Below, in pieces: positions 43,454 through 51,560 of a stretch of DNA of 64,000 nucleotides. The stretch is from Actinomadura craniellae (GTDB lineage Bacteria; Actinomycetota; Actinomycetes; Streptosporangiales; Streptosporangiaceae). Position 1 is the stretch's first letter. The number at the start of each line of letters is the position of its first letter. Under the pieces are notes generated by a model. The model was not told the origin of the DNA and searched no databases. It was given only the letters and a program-made list of their open reading frames with translations. A program made the position numbers and the translations under genes. The DNA lies in the NCBI RefSeq assembly GCF_003289645.1, contig NZ_QLYX01000005.1, forward strand, positions 1 to 64,000. Direction: 5' to 3'.

Positions 43454-44879
43454 TCTGCTGCTCGGCCCCGGTCTCGGCGGCGAACGTCACCGTCGCCTCC
43501 CCGGGCAGCCGGAGCAGCCCGCGGGCCAGCTTCACGTCGACCTTCACCTCGCTGCCGAGCGGGACGGTACCGGTCGACTCCGACAGCGACACCAGTACCG
43601 AGGACGACGTGGCGTTCCACAGCACCGGCCCCTGGACCGCGGTCAGCGTCAGGTGCCCGACGGACTGCCCCGGCCGCAGCGTCAGCACATCCGGGCCCAC
43701 GACCAGCTGGCCCGGCCGCGGCGGCACCGGCGTCTGCGGCCCCCGGCCGGGGGCCGGGGTGGGCTCCTCGTTCCGCGGCCCGGGCGGGCCCGCGTCACCG
43801 GGCCGGCCGCCCGCCGGGGGTGCGCCACCCGGCGGGAGGGCGACCGGCTCCTCGGTGTCGGGGGCCGCCGGGCTCGCGGTCGGGCGCGGCTGGGGCTGGA
43901 AGGGCCATTCGAGGTTCGGCGCCACCGTGATGCCGGGGCCCATCACCAGCACCGCCACCAGCGCGGTGACCAGGGCACCGGCCGCGCCGCCCCCCGCGAA
44001 CAGCCAGCGCCGGGCGGTGTGCGAGGGCACGTCCGGCTGGTGCGGCATGCCGTCGGGGGTCAGGCCACCGCCCCGGGCGGCGATGTCGGCCCGGTGGCCG
44101 GCCAGTTCGGGATCGGTGGCGGTGTGCAGCACCCGGTGCCGCAGCGCCACCGGCAGCACGGGCGCCGGGGCCAGCGCGTAGAGCGGGCCGATCGCCACCC
44201 GGGCCCGGCGCCGGCAGTCGAGGCAGTTCTCGCCGTGCTCGTCGGCCTCGAAGGCGTCCATCTCCGCCCCGGCCTCGGCGGGTTCCCGCGCCCGGACGAT
44301 CGCCCGGTCCGCGCACTGCCGCGACAGGGCCTGCGCCTCCTCCGCCACCACCGCCTCGCCCCGGGCGCGGGCCTGGGCCAGCCGGGTGGCCGCCCGCCGG
44401 GCGGGAACCCCCAGCACGGCGGCGAGGCCGAGGCCGGACAGGCCGTGCCGGAGCGCCAGCAGCAGCACCTCCTGGTCGGCGAAGTCGAGCCGGGACAGTG
44501 CCGATTCGAACAGCTCGCTCAGCCCGGGCACGGTGAGCCCGGTCTCGGAGTCGATCACGACACCGGGCTGGTCCATCCAGTCCCAGTACAGGCCGCGGGC
44601 CCGGCCGCGTTGCAGGCAGCGCCGGCGGGCCGCGCCGTACAGCCAGGCCCGCAACTGCGTGCGGTCGCGCATCCGGGGCGCCCGGCGGTACGCGTCGATG
44701 AACGTGTCGTGCACGAGATCGGCTGCTGCCTTGGACTCCCAGGTCAGGGTCAGGCAGTAGTCGTAGAGCCGTTCGGCGTACCGGTCGTAGAGGGCGGCCA
44801 GGGCTTCCTCGCCGCCCTCGTTCAGATCCTGGACGAACCGCCGGTCGATCTCCGGATCCAGCGGTGACCACCTAGGCAT
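43422..44879 (-). CDS. Composite ECF sigma factor with zinc anti-sigma motif, membrane helix and extracellular domain
   Basis: A 485-residue protein. Residues 15-95 are sigma region 2 (ALYDRYAERLYDYCLTLTW, ADLVHDTFIDAYRR). Residues 120-185 are region 4 (SRLDFADQEVLLLALRHGLS, LAAVLGVPARRAATRLAQAR). Then comes HGENCLDC (His215, Cys219, Cys222), the HX3CX2C zinc motif of ZAS anti-sigma factors. A membrane helix lies at about 292-314, then a Pro-rich linker, then an Ig-like extracellular domain (LRPGQSVGHLTLTAVQGPVLWNATSS). Sigma, inhibitor-like motif and sensor are thus on one chain. GGGAG lies nearby upstream of ATG 44879. Confidence 0.85.
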   Translation of the reverse strand: MPRWSPLDPEIDRRFVQDLNEGGEEALAALYDRYAERLYDYCLTLTWESKAAADLVHDTFIDAYRRAPRMRDRTQLRAWLYGAARRRCLQRGRARGLYWDWMDQPGVVIDSETGLTVPGLSELFESALSRLDFADQEVLLLALRHGLSGLGLAAVLGVPARRAATRLAQARARGEAVVAEEAQALSRQCADRAIVRAREPAEAGAEMDAFEADEHGENCLDCRRRARVAIGPLYALAPAPVLPVALRHRVLHTATDPELAGHRADIAARGGGLTPDGMPHQPDVPSHTARRWLFAGGGAAGALVTALVAVLVMGPGITVAPNLEWPFQPQPRPTASPAAPDTEEPVALPPGGAPPAGGRPGDAGPPGPRNEEPTPAPGRGPQTPVPPRPGQLVVGPDVLTLRPGQSVGHLTLTAVQGPVLWNATSSSVLVSLSESTGTVPLGSEVKVDVKLARGLLRLPGEATVTFAAETGAEQQIKVTWGLSLL

Positions 44880-45011
44880 GCGGGGCTCCCGGCACCGAAG
44901 GGTCAGGAATTGGACGAGATGTCGATGGTAGCGGCCCTGTGCCCCATCTCCGGTAGAAGACCCGGGTCCGGACGCTGGAATCAGCTACGCAACGGCGAAT
45001 ATCACGCTGAT

Positions 45012-45521
45012 TCAGGGTGTATCAGGGAAGTCCAGATCGAGAGCGTCATCGTCGCGGAGCTTGGCCACCGCCCGGGAGACCGTGCTCTTCACGGTGCCGA
45101 CGCTCACGCCGAGCACCTCGGCGATCTCCGTTTCGGACATGTCCTCGTAGTAGCGCAGGATCACCGCGGCGCGTTGCCGTTCGGGTAGCCGGGCGAGCGC
45201 GCGGCCGAGCGCGTCGTGCATCTCGCTGCGCCGGGTGTGGTCGTCAACGGGCTGGTCGGGCAGTTCGTCGGTGGGGTAGATCTCGAACTTGCGCCGCCGC
45301 CACCACGAGATCTGGGTGTTGACCATGGCGCGGCGGACGTAGCCGTCCATGGCGGTGCGGTCCTTGATCCGGCCCCAGGCCCGGTAGGTGTTGGCGAGCG
45401 CGGCCTGGAGTAGGTCCTCGGCCTCGACCCGGTCACCGGTGAGTATCATCGCCGCCCGGAGCAGGGCGGGGCGGCGGGCCGCCACGTAGTCACGGAACTC
45501 GTCGTGCGGTGCCTGGCTCAC
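45012..45521 (-). CDS. SigE-family ECF RNA polymerase sigma factor
   Basis: A 169-residue ECF sigma factor. Region 2: FRDYVAARRPALLRAAMILTGDRVEAEDLLQAALANTYRAW; region 4: ARLPERQRAAVILRYYEDMSETEIAEVLGVSVGTVKSTVSRA. It matches the SigE-like group found as many copies in actinobacteria. No anti-sigma gene adjoins; the composite sigma factor lies downstream on the same strand after 132 bases. GTG 45521 is taken as start; the ribosome site is weak. Confidence 0.9.
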   Translation of the reverse strand: MSQAPHDEFRDYVAARRPALLRAAMILTGDRVEAEDLLQAALANTYRAWGRIKDRTAMDGYVRRAMVNTQISWWRRRKFEIYPTDELPDQPVDDHTRRSEMHDALGRALARLPERQRAAVILRYYEDMSETEIAEVLGVSVGTVKSTVSRAVAKLRDDDALDLDFPDTP

Positions 45522-45659
45522 ATGACCACCGACCCCAGGGGATTGAGGGTTACCCGGCGCCGTGCGTTGTCGGAGGCGCCATGGGTCCGACGATCGCACG
45601 AAGATCGTAATTCAGGCCCAACATAAATGCGATATTCGGGTCAACCGAGTAGTCGAATC

Positions 45660-45674
45660 ATGTACCAAGTACAT
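45660..45674. promoter_or_regulatory. 15-bp palindrome in the divergent region before the DPBB/MauE pair
   Basis: ATGTAC-CAA-GTACAT is a perfect 6-3-6 palindrome in the 263-base gap between the leftward sigma gene and the rightward DPBB gene. It is a candidate operator for either. Confidence 0.45.
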
Positions 45675-45784
45675 AAACCGCCCCAGGTATCTCTGACTTA
45701 TTGCCACATATACGTCGACAGCCGGGGCGCAGGCGGGCCACGCTGCTGACAGTCGTCCTTACACCCATGACCACGGGAGTTCCC

Positions 45785-46738
45785 ATGCCGATGTCCCGCC
45801 GGTCCGGACCGTCCCGCGGGGGTGCGGCCGGCCCGCCGCCCGCGCGGCTGATCCGGTCCCGGCGCCGCCACCGGCAGGCCGTCCTCGGCCCGTTCCGGGC
45901 GCCCGGCCCCGCGCTGCCCCCACTGCGGTCGTGCACCGGGATCATCCTTGGCGCCGACCGGCACCGGCTGGTGCTGCAGAGCGGCACGGACGAGATACGG
46001 CTGGAGCTGACCCCGGACACCAGGGTCTGGTACGGCGGCCGGACCGGGCTGGAGGCACTGCGACCCGGCCGCGAGGCCATCGTGCGGCCCCGCGACGACG
46101 GCCCCGGGGTGGACCGGATCTGGGTGGACATCACCCGGGTCACCGGCACCATCCTCAGCCGTGGCCAGGACGCCATCGAGGTGGACGCCGGTCCGCACCG
46201 CGCGCACACCCAGGTGCTCCTCCCCCGCCAGGCGCTGGAACGGGTACTCGTCCGGCACCCCCAACTGGAGCCCGGACACCTGATCGACGTGATCGGCACC
46301 CGCTCACCCGACGGAACGCTCGCCGCCCGGCCGGGCACCGCGCAGCCCTGGCACCCGGCCGCCACGGTGCAGGCGGCCGGACCACTGCACGGCACCGCCA
46401 CCTGGTCCGACCTCGGCCACCGGCGCGGCGCCGCCTACCCCGCCGTCGACCCCGAGGGGGACTCCGGCGGCTGCCCGGACGCCCGGGCGGGATGTGTCGC
46501 GCTGCCCTACCTGTCGCTGGGCCACGACCTCATCGTCCGCAACTCCTGCACCGAGCGCGCCGCCGCCGTACCGGTGGTCCAGTGCGGGTGCGTCGCCGCC
46601 CGGTTCTGCGACCGCTGCGTCGAGTGCGGCACGTCCCCGCGCGGCAGGCTCGTCGAGCTGAGCCCCGCCGACTACGCGGACCTGGGCGGCGACCTGGACA
46701 CCGGGTGCTTCAACGTGACCCTGGAGGTGAGCCGGTGA
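45785..46738 (+). CDS. Cys-rich RlpA-like double-psi beta-barrel protein
   Basis: A 317-residue protein. Two tandem beta-barrel units resembling DUF5666 occupy about 50-170 (SCTGIILGADRHRLVLQSG and VTGTILSRGQDAIEVDAG). The C-terminal 110 residues look like a double-psi beta barrel: GTATWSDLGHRR, ALPYLSLGHDLIVRNSC, RLVELSPADYADLGG, DTGCFNVTLEV. That domain holds nine cysteines, including CGCVAARFC and CVECGT, suggesting several disulfides or a metal site. No signal peptide is evident from ATG 45785 (GGGAG five bases upstream). Its stop overlaps the start of a MauE-like gene. Confidence 0.65.
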   Translation: MPMSRRSGPSRGGAAGPPPARLIRSRRRHRQAVLGPFRAPGPALPPLRSCTGIILGADRHRLVLQSGTDEIRLELTPDTRVWYGGRTGLEALRPGREAIVRPRDDGPGVDRIWVDITRVTGTILSRGQDAIEVDAGPHRAHTQVLLPRQALERVLVRHPQLEPGHLIDVIGTRSPDGTLAARPGTAQPWHPAATVQAAGPLHGTATWSDLGHRRGAAYPAVDPEGDSGGCPDARAGCVALPYLSLGHDLIVRNSCTERAAAVPVVQCGCVAARFCDRCVECGTSPRGRLVELSPADYADLGGDLDTGCFNVTLEVSR

Positions 46739-47541
46739 TCGAGATCGTGTCCGGCGCCCAGGTGCTCTTCCTCACCGCCGTGCTGCTCACCGCGTGCGCG
46801 GCCAAACTGGTCGTCCGCGAGGAGCCCGCCCCGGCGGGCGACGAATGGCTGCTGAAATTGCGGCGGAACCGCCGGCTGGCCGTCGCGGTGGCGCTGGCCG
46901 AGGGCGGGCTGGGCCTGGCCCTGCTGGTCTCCGCCCATCCGGCGGTGCGGATCGCGGTGGCGGCGTGGTTCGCCGCGGCGACCTGGGTGGTCGGCGAGTT
47001 GCTGAACCGCCGCCCGGACGCCGGCTGCGGGTGCTTCGGCGGGTTGAGCACGGCCCGGGTCGGCCGGCGCGGCCTGCTGCGGGCGGCGGGGTGCACGGTC
47101 GCGGCGATCGCTTCGTTGCACGCCTCCGGTGACGGCCTGGCGATCGCGGCCGGCGCACCGGCGATGACCGGGTTGCTGGTGGCGACCGAACTGGCGCTGC
47201 TGGTCATGCTCTCGCCGGAACTCGGGGCGCTGCTGGACCGGTACCGCGCGATCGTGCCGTGCGAGGCGCGGCCCAGCCCGCTGGCGGAGACCTACCAGAC
47301 GCTGCACGCCAGTTCCGACTGGCGTGAGCACCGCTCCGCGCTGCGTTCGACCGAACCGGTGGACGTGTGGCGCGAGGGCTGCTGGCGGCTGCTCGCCTAC
47401 CCGGCCCGGATCGGTGACGAGGAGCTGGAGATCGTCTTCGCCGTCTCCACCGAGCAGCGCCACCGCGCCGTTCGCGTCGCCCTCGTGGAATCCGAGACCG
47501 AGGACTCCGGCCCCACCCCCTTCCGTCCCGTCCTCGCCTGA
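46735..47541 (+). CDS. MauE-like membrane protein with C-terminal soluble domain
   Basis: A 268-residue protein. The first 165 residues have four to five membrane helices in a MauE/DoxX-like arrangement, with the typical GCGCFGG cysteine motif near residue 99. About 95 soluble residues follow (AETYQTLHASSDWREHRSALR, DVWREGCWRLLAYPA). MauE is needed for disulfide-rich methylamine dehydrogenase small-subunit maturation. GTG 46735 overlaps the TGA of the Cys-rich upstream gene and has GGAGG seven bases before it, so the two products are made together. Helping form disulfides in its partner is inference. Confidence 0.72.
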   Translation: MIEIVSGAQVLFLTAVLLTACAAKLVVREEPAPAGDEWLLKLRRNRRLAVAVALAEGGLGLALLVSAHPAVRIAVAAWFAAATWVVGELLNRRPDAGCGCFGGLSTARVGRRGLLRAAGCTVAAIASLHASGDGLAIAAGAPAMTGLLVATELALLVMLSPELGALLDRYRAIVPCEARPSPLAETYQTLHASSDWREHRSALRSTEPVDVWREGCWRLLAYPARIGDEELEIVFAVSTEQRHRAVRVALVESETEDSGPTPFRPVLA

Positions 47542-47570
47542 CCGCGGGGCCTGGCCGCGGGCCGTCTGCG

Positions 47571-47682
47571 GGAATCTACGGCTTTCTCGGAGCAGGGCTA
47601 GATTTCGGTAGAGAGCGCGATGAACGAACCTTGGTGAATCTACGAATATCTAGTGCTCACCGTAGAAAGCTGTAGATCTTCC
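47571..47682. repeat. Long imperfect inverted repeat between MauE-like and AAA ATPase genes
   Basis: Arms 47571-47611 and 47640-47682 are imperfect reverse complements over about 41 bases (shared blocks ATCTAC, GCTTTCT, CTAGAT). They could form a large hairpin between two convergent genes. Both arms contain the motif TAGAAAG-YYGTAGAT, which recurs upstream of the ATPase gene. It may be a terminator, a protein-binding element or a small mobile palindrome. Confidence 0.6.
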
Positions 47683-47698
47683 TGTGCTCGGGCTGGGG

Positions 47699-48892
47699 TC
47701 AGGTGGGCTGGGCGCGGAGGAACTTCCCGAAATGGGGCACGGTGAAGGCGACCAGGCCGCGTTCGGCGCTGTAGATCAGGCCCTTCTTGATCAGGCCGTC
47801 CCGGGCCGGGGAGAGGCTGGAGGGCTTGCGCCCCAGCTCGTCGGCGACCGCCGAGGTCGGGACCGGCTCGTCGCCGAGGGCGGCCATCGCGCGCATGTAG
47901 TCGCGTTCGGCCGGGGTGGCGCGCTCGTAGCGGCTGCCGAAGAAGCCCACCGCCAGCTCGCTCTCGGCCTCGGGGGCGGCGACCTTGATGTCGTCGGCGG
48001 TGATCGGTGAACCGGGGGCGACGTCCCACGCCACCTTGCCGTACGCCTGCACGAAGTAGGGGTAGCCGTCGGCGGCCTCGTACAGCGCGTCGAGGGCGTC
48101 CTGGGTGAAGGTGACCTCTTCGCGCTCGGCGGGGGCGAGCAGGGCCTGGTCAGCGGAGCCGCGGTCGAGCCGGTCGATCCGGGCGTACCGGAACAGCCGC
48201 TCGGAGTAGGACTTGCTCGCCGACAGCACCGCGGGCAGGTGCGGCAGCCCGGCCCCCACCACGATCAGCGGCCCGCCACTCTGCGACAGCTCGTGGCAGG
48301 CGGCGCAGAGCGCGGAGACGTCGTCGGCCGGGATGTCCTGCATCTCGTCGACGAACAGGCCGATGCCCACCCCGAGGTCGGTGGCGACCGAGGCCGCGTC
48401 GACGAACAGCTCGGTCAGGTCGATCTCCAGGTCGCCGGAGTCGGCGCGCCCGCGCGCGGCGGGCACGTCGATGCCGGGCTGCCAGCGGTGCACCCGGCTC
48501 CGCCCCTTGCCGCCCGGCTCCTCACCGGCCTGGGCGAACGCCTTGAGCACGCCCAGGAAGCCCTCGATGCGGTCGGGCGCCCGGTGCCGGGGGGCGAGCT
48601 CGCGCACGGCCATGTGCAGGGCGGCGGCGACCGGCCGCCGGATGGACTGCTCGGGCCGGGCCTCGATCTTGCCGGTGCCCCACAGCCGCTGGATCGCCAT
48701 CGACCGGAAGGTGTTGAGCAGCACGGTCTTGCCCACCCCGCGCAGCCCGGTGAGGATCATGCTGCGCTCGGGCCGGCCGCGGGCGACCCGCTCCAGCACC
48801 ACCTCGAACTGCTGCAGCTCGCGGTCGCGGCCGGCGAGCTCGGGCGGACGCTGGCCGGCGCCGGGGGCGTAGGGATTCCGCACGGGGTCCAC
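47699..48892 (-). CDS. AAA-type P-loop ATPase with C-terminal winged helix
   Basis: A 397-residue ATPase. The N-terminus DPVRNPYAPGAGQRPPELAGRD leads to Walker A LTGLRGVGKTVLL; Walker B is GIGLFVDEMQDIP and sensor 1 is PLIVVGAGLPHLP. A lid domain (ALYEAADGYPYFVQAYG) and a C-terminal winged helix (TSAVADELGRKPSSLSPARDGLIKKGLI) follow. It resembles the ORC/Cdc6-like or archaeal-type ATPases (AAA_16) common in actinobacteria. GTG 48892 is preferred: TACAGT lies eight bases before it, suggesting a leaderless transcript. GTG 48994, with GAGGGGG upstream, would add 34 residues of poor codon bias. Flanking repeats and an SOS box set it apart. Confidence 0.82.
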   Translation of the reverse strand: MDPVRNPYAPGAGQRPPELAGRDRELQQFEVVLERVARGRPERSMILTGLRGVGKTVLLNTFRSMAIQRLWGTGKIEARPEQSIRRPVAAALHMAVRELAPRHRAPDRIEGFLGVLKAFAQAGEEPGGKGRSRVHRWQPGIDVPAARGRADSGDLEIDLTELFVDAASVATDLGVGIGLFVDEMQDIPADDVSALCAACHELSQSGGPLIVVGAGLPHLPAVLSASKSYSERLFRYARIDRLDRGSADQALLAPAEREEVTFTQDALDALYEAADGYPYFVQAYGKVAWDVAPGSPITADDIKVAAPEAESELAVGFFGSRYERATPAERDYMRAMAALGDEPVPTSAVADELGRKPSSLSPARDGLIKKGLIYSAERGLVAFTVPHFGKFLRAQPT

Positions 48893-48927
48893 GCTCTCGG
48901 ACTGTATGAGCTGATATAGCTGTGGCC

Positions 48928-48953
48928 GTAGATTTGGATAGAAAGTCGTACGG
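48928..48953. promoter_or_regulatory. Repeat motif in the AAA ATPase promoter region
   Basis: GTAGATTTGGATAGAAAG (48928-48945) matches 14 of 18 bases of CTAGATTTCGGTAGAGAG at 47598-47615 on the other side of the ATPase gene. TAGAAAGTCGTACGG (48939-48953) matches the motif in the downstream hairpin. It lies about 20-50 bases upstream of the predicted -10. Confidence 0.5.
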
Positions 48954-49010
48954 CGTGTCGCACGAGGGCGGCGGGCCTCCAGTACGAGCGTCACCGGCCA
49001 CCCCCTCACC

Positions 49011-49038
49011 TCGAACCGGTGTTCGATGATTCGAACAC
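49011..49038. promoter_or_regulatory. SOS (LexA) box, perfect, upstream of AAA ATPase
   Basis: TCGAACCGGTGTTCGA (49011-49026) matches the actinobacterial SOS consensus TCGAAC-N4-GTTCGA at every fixed base. It overlaps a second palindrome, GTGTTCGA-TGAT-TCGAACAC (49019-49038). The site is 119 bases before the ATPase start and beyond the pirin terminator, so the ATPase is the likely target. Confidence 0.72.
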
Positions 49039-49093
49039 ACTAGCGGGCACCGGCGGGGCGCGTCAGCTCGGAGTCGAAAGTTTCTTCGAAGGA

Positions 49094-49125
49094 ATCCCGG
49101 CGGCCCCCTCCCCCGCCGCCGGGAT
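49094..49125 (-). terminator. Hairpin terminator of the pirin gene
   Basis: ATCCCGGCGGC (49094-49104) pairs with GCCGCCGGGAT (49115-49125), an 11-bp stem, 14 bases past the pirin stop codon. On the minus strand it is followed by TCCTTCG. Confidence 0.7.
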
Positions 49126-49139
49126 CCCGGTCCGGAAGG

Positions 49140-50132
49140 TCAGCCCACCTGCTCGTCGACCCCGGAACGGTGCGGCATCCGCTCGGCCGGGACGGTGCCC
49201 ATCCGGCCGGCCTGGAAGTCCTCGAACGCCTGGACGATCTCTTCGCGCGTGTTCATGACGAAGGGCCCGTACCGGGCGATCGGCTCCCGGATCGGCCGCC
49301 CGCCCAGGACCAGCACCTCCCAGCCCTGCTTGCTCGCCAGGGGCTGGACGTCCCCGGCCCGCAGGGTCAGCGCCGCGCCGTTGCCGCCGAAGACCGCCAG
49401 CTGCCCCTCGTCCAGCGGGCGCTCCTCGGCGCCCACGACGCCGCGGCCGGAGAGCACGTACACCAGCGCGTTGAAGTCGGCCGGCCAGGGCAGGTCGAGC
49501 CGGGCGCCGGGGGCGACCGTCGCGTGCAGGTAGGTGATGGGCGTGTGCGTCACGCCCGGCCCCTCGTACCCGGCCAGCGACCCGGCGATGAGGCGGACCA
49601 GGGAGGCGCCGTCGTCACCGGCCAGCAGGACCACGTCGCGCGCCTCGATGTCCTGGTAGCGGGCCGGGTTCCACTTGGCCGAGCGGGGCAGGTTCACCCA
49701 GAGCTGGACGCCGTGGAAGAGGCCGCCCTTGGCCACCAGCTCGGGTGTGGGCTGCTCGATGTGCTGGATGCCCGCCCCGGCGGTCATCCACTGGGTGGCG
49801 CCGTCGGCGATCAGGCCGCCTCCGCCGGTGGTGTCCTGGTGCTGGAAGGCGCCGTCGATGACGTAGGTGACGGTCTCGAAGCCGCGGTGCGGGTGCCAGG
49901 GGGTACCTTTCGCCTCGCCTGGGGCGTACTCCACCGCGCCCATGTGGTCGAGCATCAGGAAGGGGTCGGCCAGCGGGAGGTCGGCGGCGGGGAAGGGGCG
50001 ACGTACCTGGAAGCCCTCGCCCTCCAGGTGGCGTTCGGCGGTGACGACCCGGGCGACGCGGCGGGGGCGGGCGTCCGGCGCGAGCCGGGGCAGGCGGGGC
50101 AGGGTCAGGGTGTCCGCGGTCACGGCGGGCAT
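49140..50132 (-). CDS. Pirin-family bicupin protein
   Basis: A 330-residue pirin. The N-terminal cupin has PFLMLDHMGAVEY and the metal ligands in WHPHRGFETVTYVIDGAFQHQD, with GIQHIEQP completing the site. The C-terminal cupin (LPWPADFNALVYVLSGRG) lacks the metal triad, as usual. Bacterial pirins include quercetinases and redox regulators; activity cannot be assigned. ATG 50132 has GGAGG six bases upstream. It is divergent from a MarR gene with two matching palindromes between them, so MarR control is very likely. Confidence 0.92.
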   Translation of the reverse strand: MPAVTADTLTLPRLPRLAPDARPRRVARVVTAERHLEGEGFQVRRPFPAADLPLADPFLMLDHMGAVEYAPGEAKGTPWHPHRGFETVTYVIDGAFQHQDTTGGGGLIADGATQWMTAGAGIQHIEQPTPELVAKGGLFHGVQLWVNLPRSAKWNPARYQDIEARDVVLLAGDDGASLVRLIAGSLAGYEGPGVTHTPITYLHATVAPGARLDLPWPADFNALVYVLSGRGVVGAEERPLDEGQLAVFGGNGAALTLRAGDVQPLASKQGWEVLVLGGRPIREPIARYGPFVMNTREEIVQAFEDFQAGRMGTVPAERMPHRSGVDEQVG

Positions 50133-50177
50133 CGGGGGCCTCCTATGGGTGGTGCGACTGTCTCCGGACGCAACATG

Positions 50178-50241
50178 GTTTAAAGTTAAACTATTCCGCT
50201 TGCTCCTGAACTGCACGTTTCAAGGTAGTTGAATGTTCAAC
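50178..50241. promoter_or_regulatory. Two MarR operator-like palindromes between pirin and marR
   Basis: GTTTAAAGTTAAAC (50178-50191) and GTTGAATGTTCAAC (50228-50241) are perfect 6-2-6 palindromes sharing the pattern GTTKAA-N2-TTMAAC. Their centres are 50 bases apart in the 130-base divergent region. Confidence 0.75.
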
Positions 50242-50262
50242 ATGTGAACTATGCTGGGGGCC

Positions 50263-50724
50263 ATGAAGGAACCACGCTGGCTCGACTCCTCCCAGCAGCG
50301 CCACTGGAGGGCCTTCGTGGAAGGCAGCGTCCGGCTGCACGACCTGATGGACCGCGATCTCAAGGCCAAGCACGGCCTCTCCGAGTCGGAGTACGAGATC
50401 CTGGTGCGCCTCTCCGAGGCTCCGGAGATGCGCCTGCGGATGGCCGAACTGGCCGAGTCCGCCAGCCAGTCGCGCAGCCGCCTCTCCCACACCTGCTCCC
50501 GGCTGGAAAGCAAGGGCCTGGTCCGCCGCGCCACCTGCCCCGGCGACAAGCGCGGGGTCTACGCCCACCTCACCGACGAGGGGTACAGCGCCCTCCAGCG
50601 CGCCGCCGTCGACCACGTGGAGGTCGCCCGCGACTTCTTCATCGACGTGATCGACCCCGCCGACCTGGAGGCGATCGGCCGCGCCTTCACCGCGGTGACC
50701 CGCCGGATCGGCGAGGTGCGCTGA
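50263..50724 (+). CDS. MarR-family transcriptional regulator
   Basis: A 153-residue MarR protein: helical dimer ends, and a winged helix at about 50-115 (LSESEYEILVRLSEAPEMRLRMAELAESASQSRSRLSHTCSRLESKGLVRR, wing PGDKRGVYAHLTDEG). Pirin-associated MarR proteins often sense oxidants or quinones; the single cysteine pair CSRLE/ATCPGD could be relevant but is not proof. ATG 50263 follows GGGGG by two bases. It faces two palindromes shared with the pirin promoter. Confidence 0.92.
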   Translation: MKEPRWLDSSQQRHWRAFVEGSVRLHDLMDRDLKAKHGLSESEYEILVRLSEAPEMRLRMAELAESASQSRSRLSHTCSRLESKGLVRRATCPGDKRGVYAHLTDEGYSALQRAAVDHVEVARDFFIDVIDPADLEAIGRAFTAVTRRIGEVR

Positions 50725-50773
50725 CAGGGTGTCGCAGGTCACAGCACTCCGGTGACCGTGCCATGCTGAAAGG

Positions 50774-51502
50774 GTGTCTGCGACAACGCTGTTTGGCACG
50801 GTGCTGACCGCGGCCGTCCTGGTCACGGCGGCCGGATGCGGCGGTGAGGGCGGTACCACCCGCACCGAGTCGCCGCCGACGGCCCCGCCCACGTCCGCCG
50901 GGGCACCGCCGACCCCGACCTCCGCCCAGCGGCCGGCCGAGTTCACCTCGAAGATCGAGAACGTCTCGCGGTCGATGCTGCGGTACTCCTGGCGGCCGGG
51001 CTGCCCCGTCCCGCTGTCCAGCCTGCGCCGGATCGAGATGACGTACTGGGGTTTCGACAAGAAGCCGCATACCGGGCACCTGGTGGTGAACGCCGGCTCC
51101 GCCGGCGACCTGGTCAAGGTGTTCCGGCGGCTGTACGAGCAGCGGTATCCGATCCAGCGGATGGAGCCGGTCGACGTCTACAAGGGCAGCGACTTCGACT
51201 CGATCGAGGCCAACAACACCTCGGCGTTCAACTGCCGCCAGGCCACCGGCTCGGGGAACTGGTCACAGCACGCCTACGGGCTGGCCGTCGACATCAACCC
51301 CTGCCAGAACCCGTACGTGACGGCGTCCGGGTACGTGGCGCACAAGCACTGCGTGAAGTACCGCAACCGCAACCTCGACCACCCGGCCCTGATCAAGCCC
51401 GGCGACAAGGTGGTGCGCGCGTTCGCGTCCATCGGCTGGAACTGGGGCGGCACGTGGAGCGGCACCAAGGACTACCAGCACTTCTCGTCGTCCGGGCGGT
51501 GA
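50774..51502 (+). CDS. D-alanyl-D-alanine carboxypeptidase-like lipoprotein (peptidase M15)
   Basis: A 242-residue exported peptidase. A signal peptide ends at a lipobox-like TAAGC (Cys22), followed by a Thr/Pro-rich linker to about 55. The catalytic domain has GSGNWSQHAYGLAVDINP (zinc-binding SxHxxGxAxD) and GTKDYQHF (catalytic and third zinc ligand). M15-type enzymes trim peptidoglycan stem peptides. GTG 50774 lies nine bases after the stop-proximal MarR region with no clear ribosome site; it could be leaderless. Confidence 0.87.
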   Translation: MSATTLFGTVLTAAVLVTAAGCGGEGGTTRTESPPTAPPTSAGAPPTPTSAQRPAEFTSKIENVSRSMLRYSWRPGCPVPLSSLRRIEMTYWGFDKKPHTGHLVVNAGSAGDLVKVFRRLYEQRYPIQRMEPVDVYKGSDFDSIEANNTSAFNCRQATGSGNWSQHAYGLAVDINPCQNPYVTASGYVAHKHCVKYRNRNLDHPALIKPGDKVVRAFASIGWNWGGTWSGTKDYQHFSSSGR

Positions 51503-51560
51503 CCGGCGCGGGGTCCGCCGGGAGCGGGCCGGTCTCCGTCGGGCGGGTCGGGCCGGGAGG

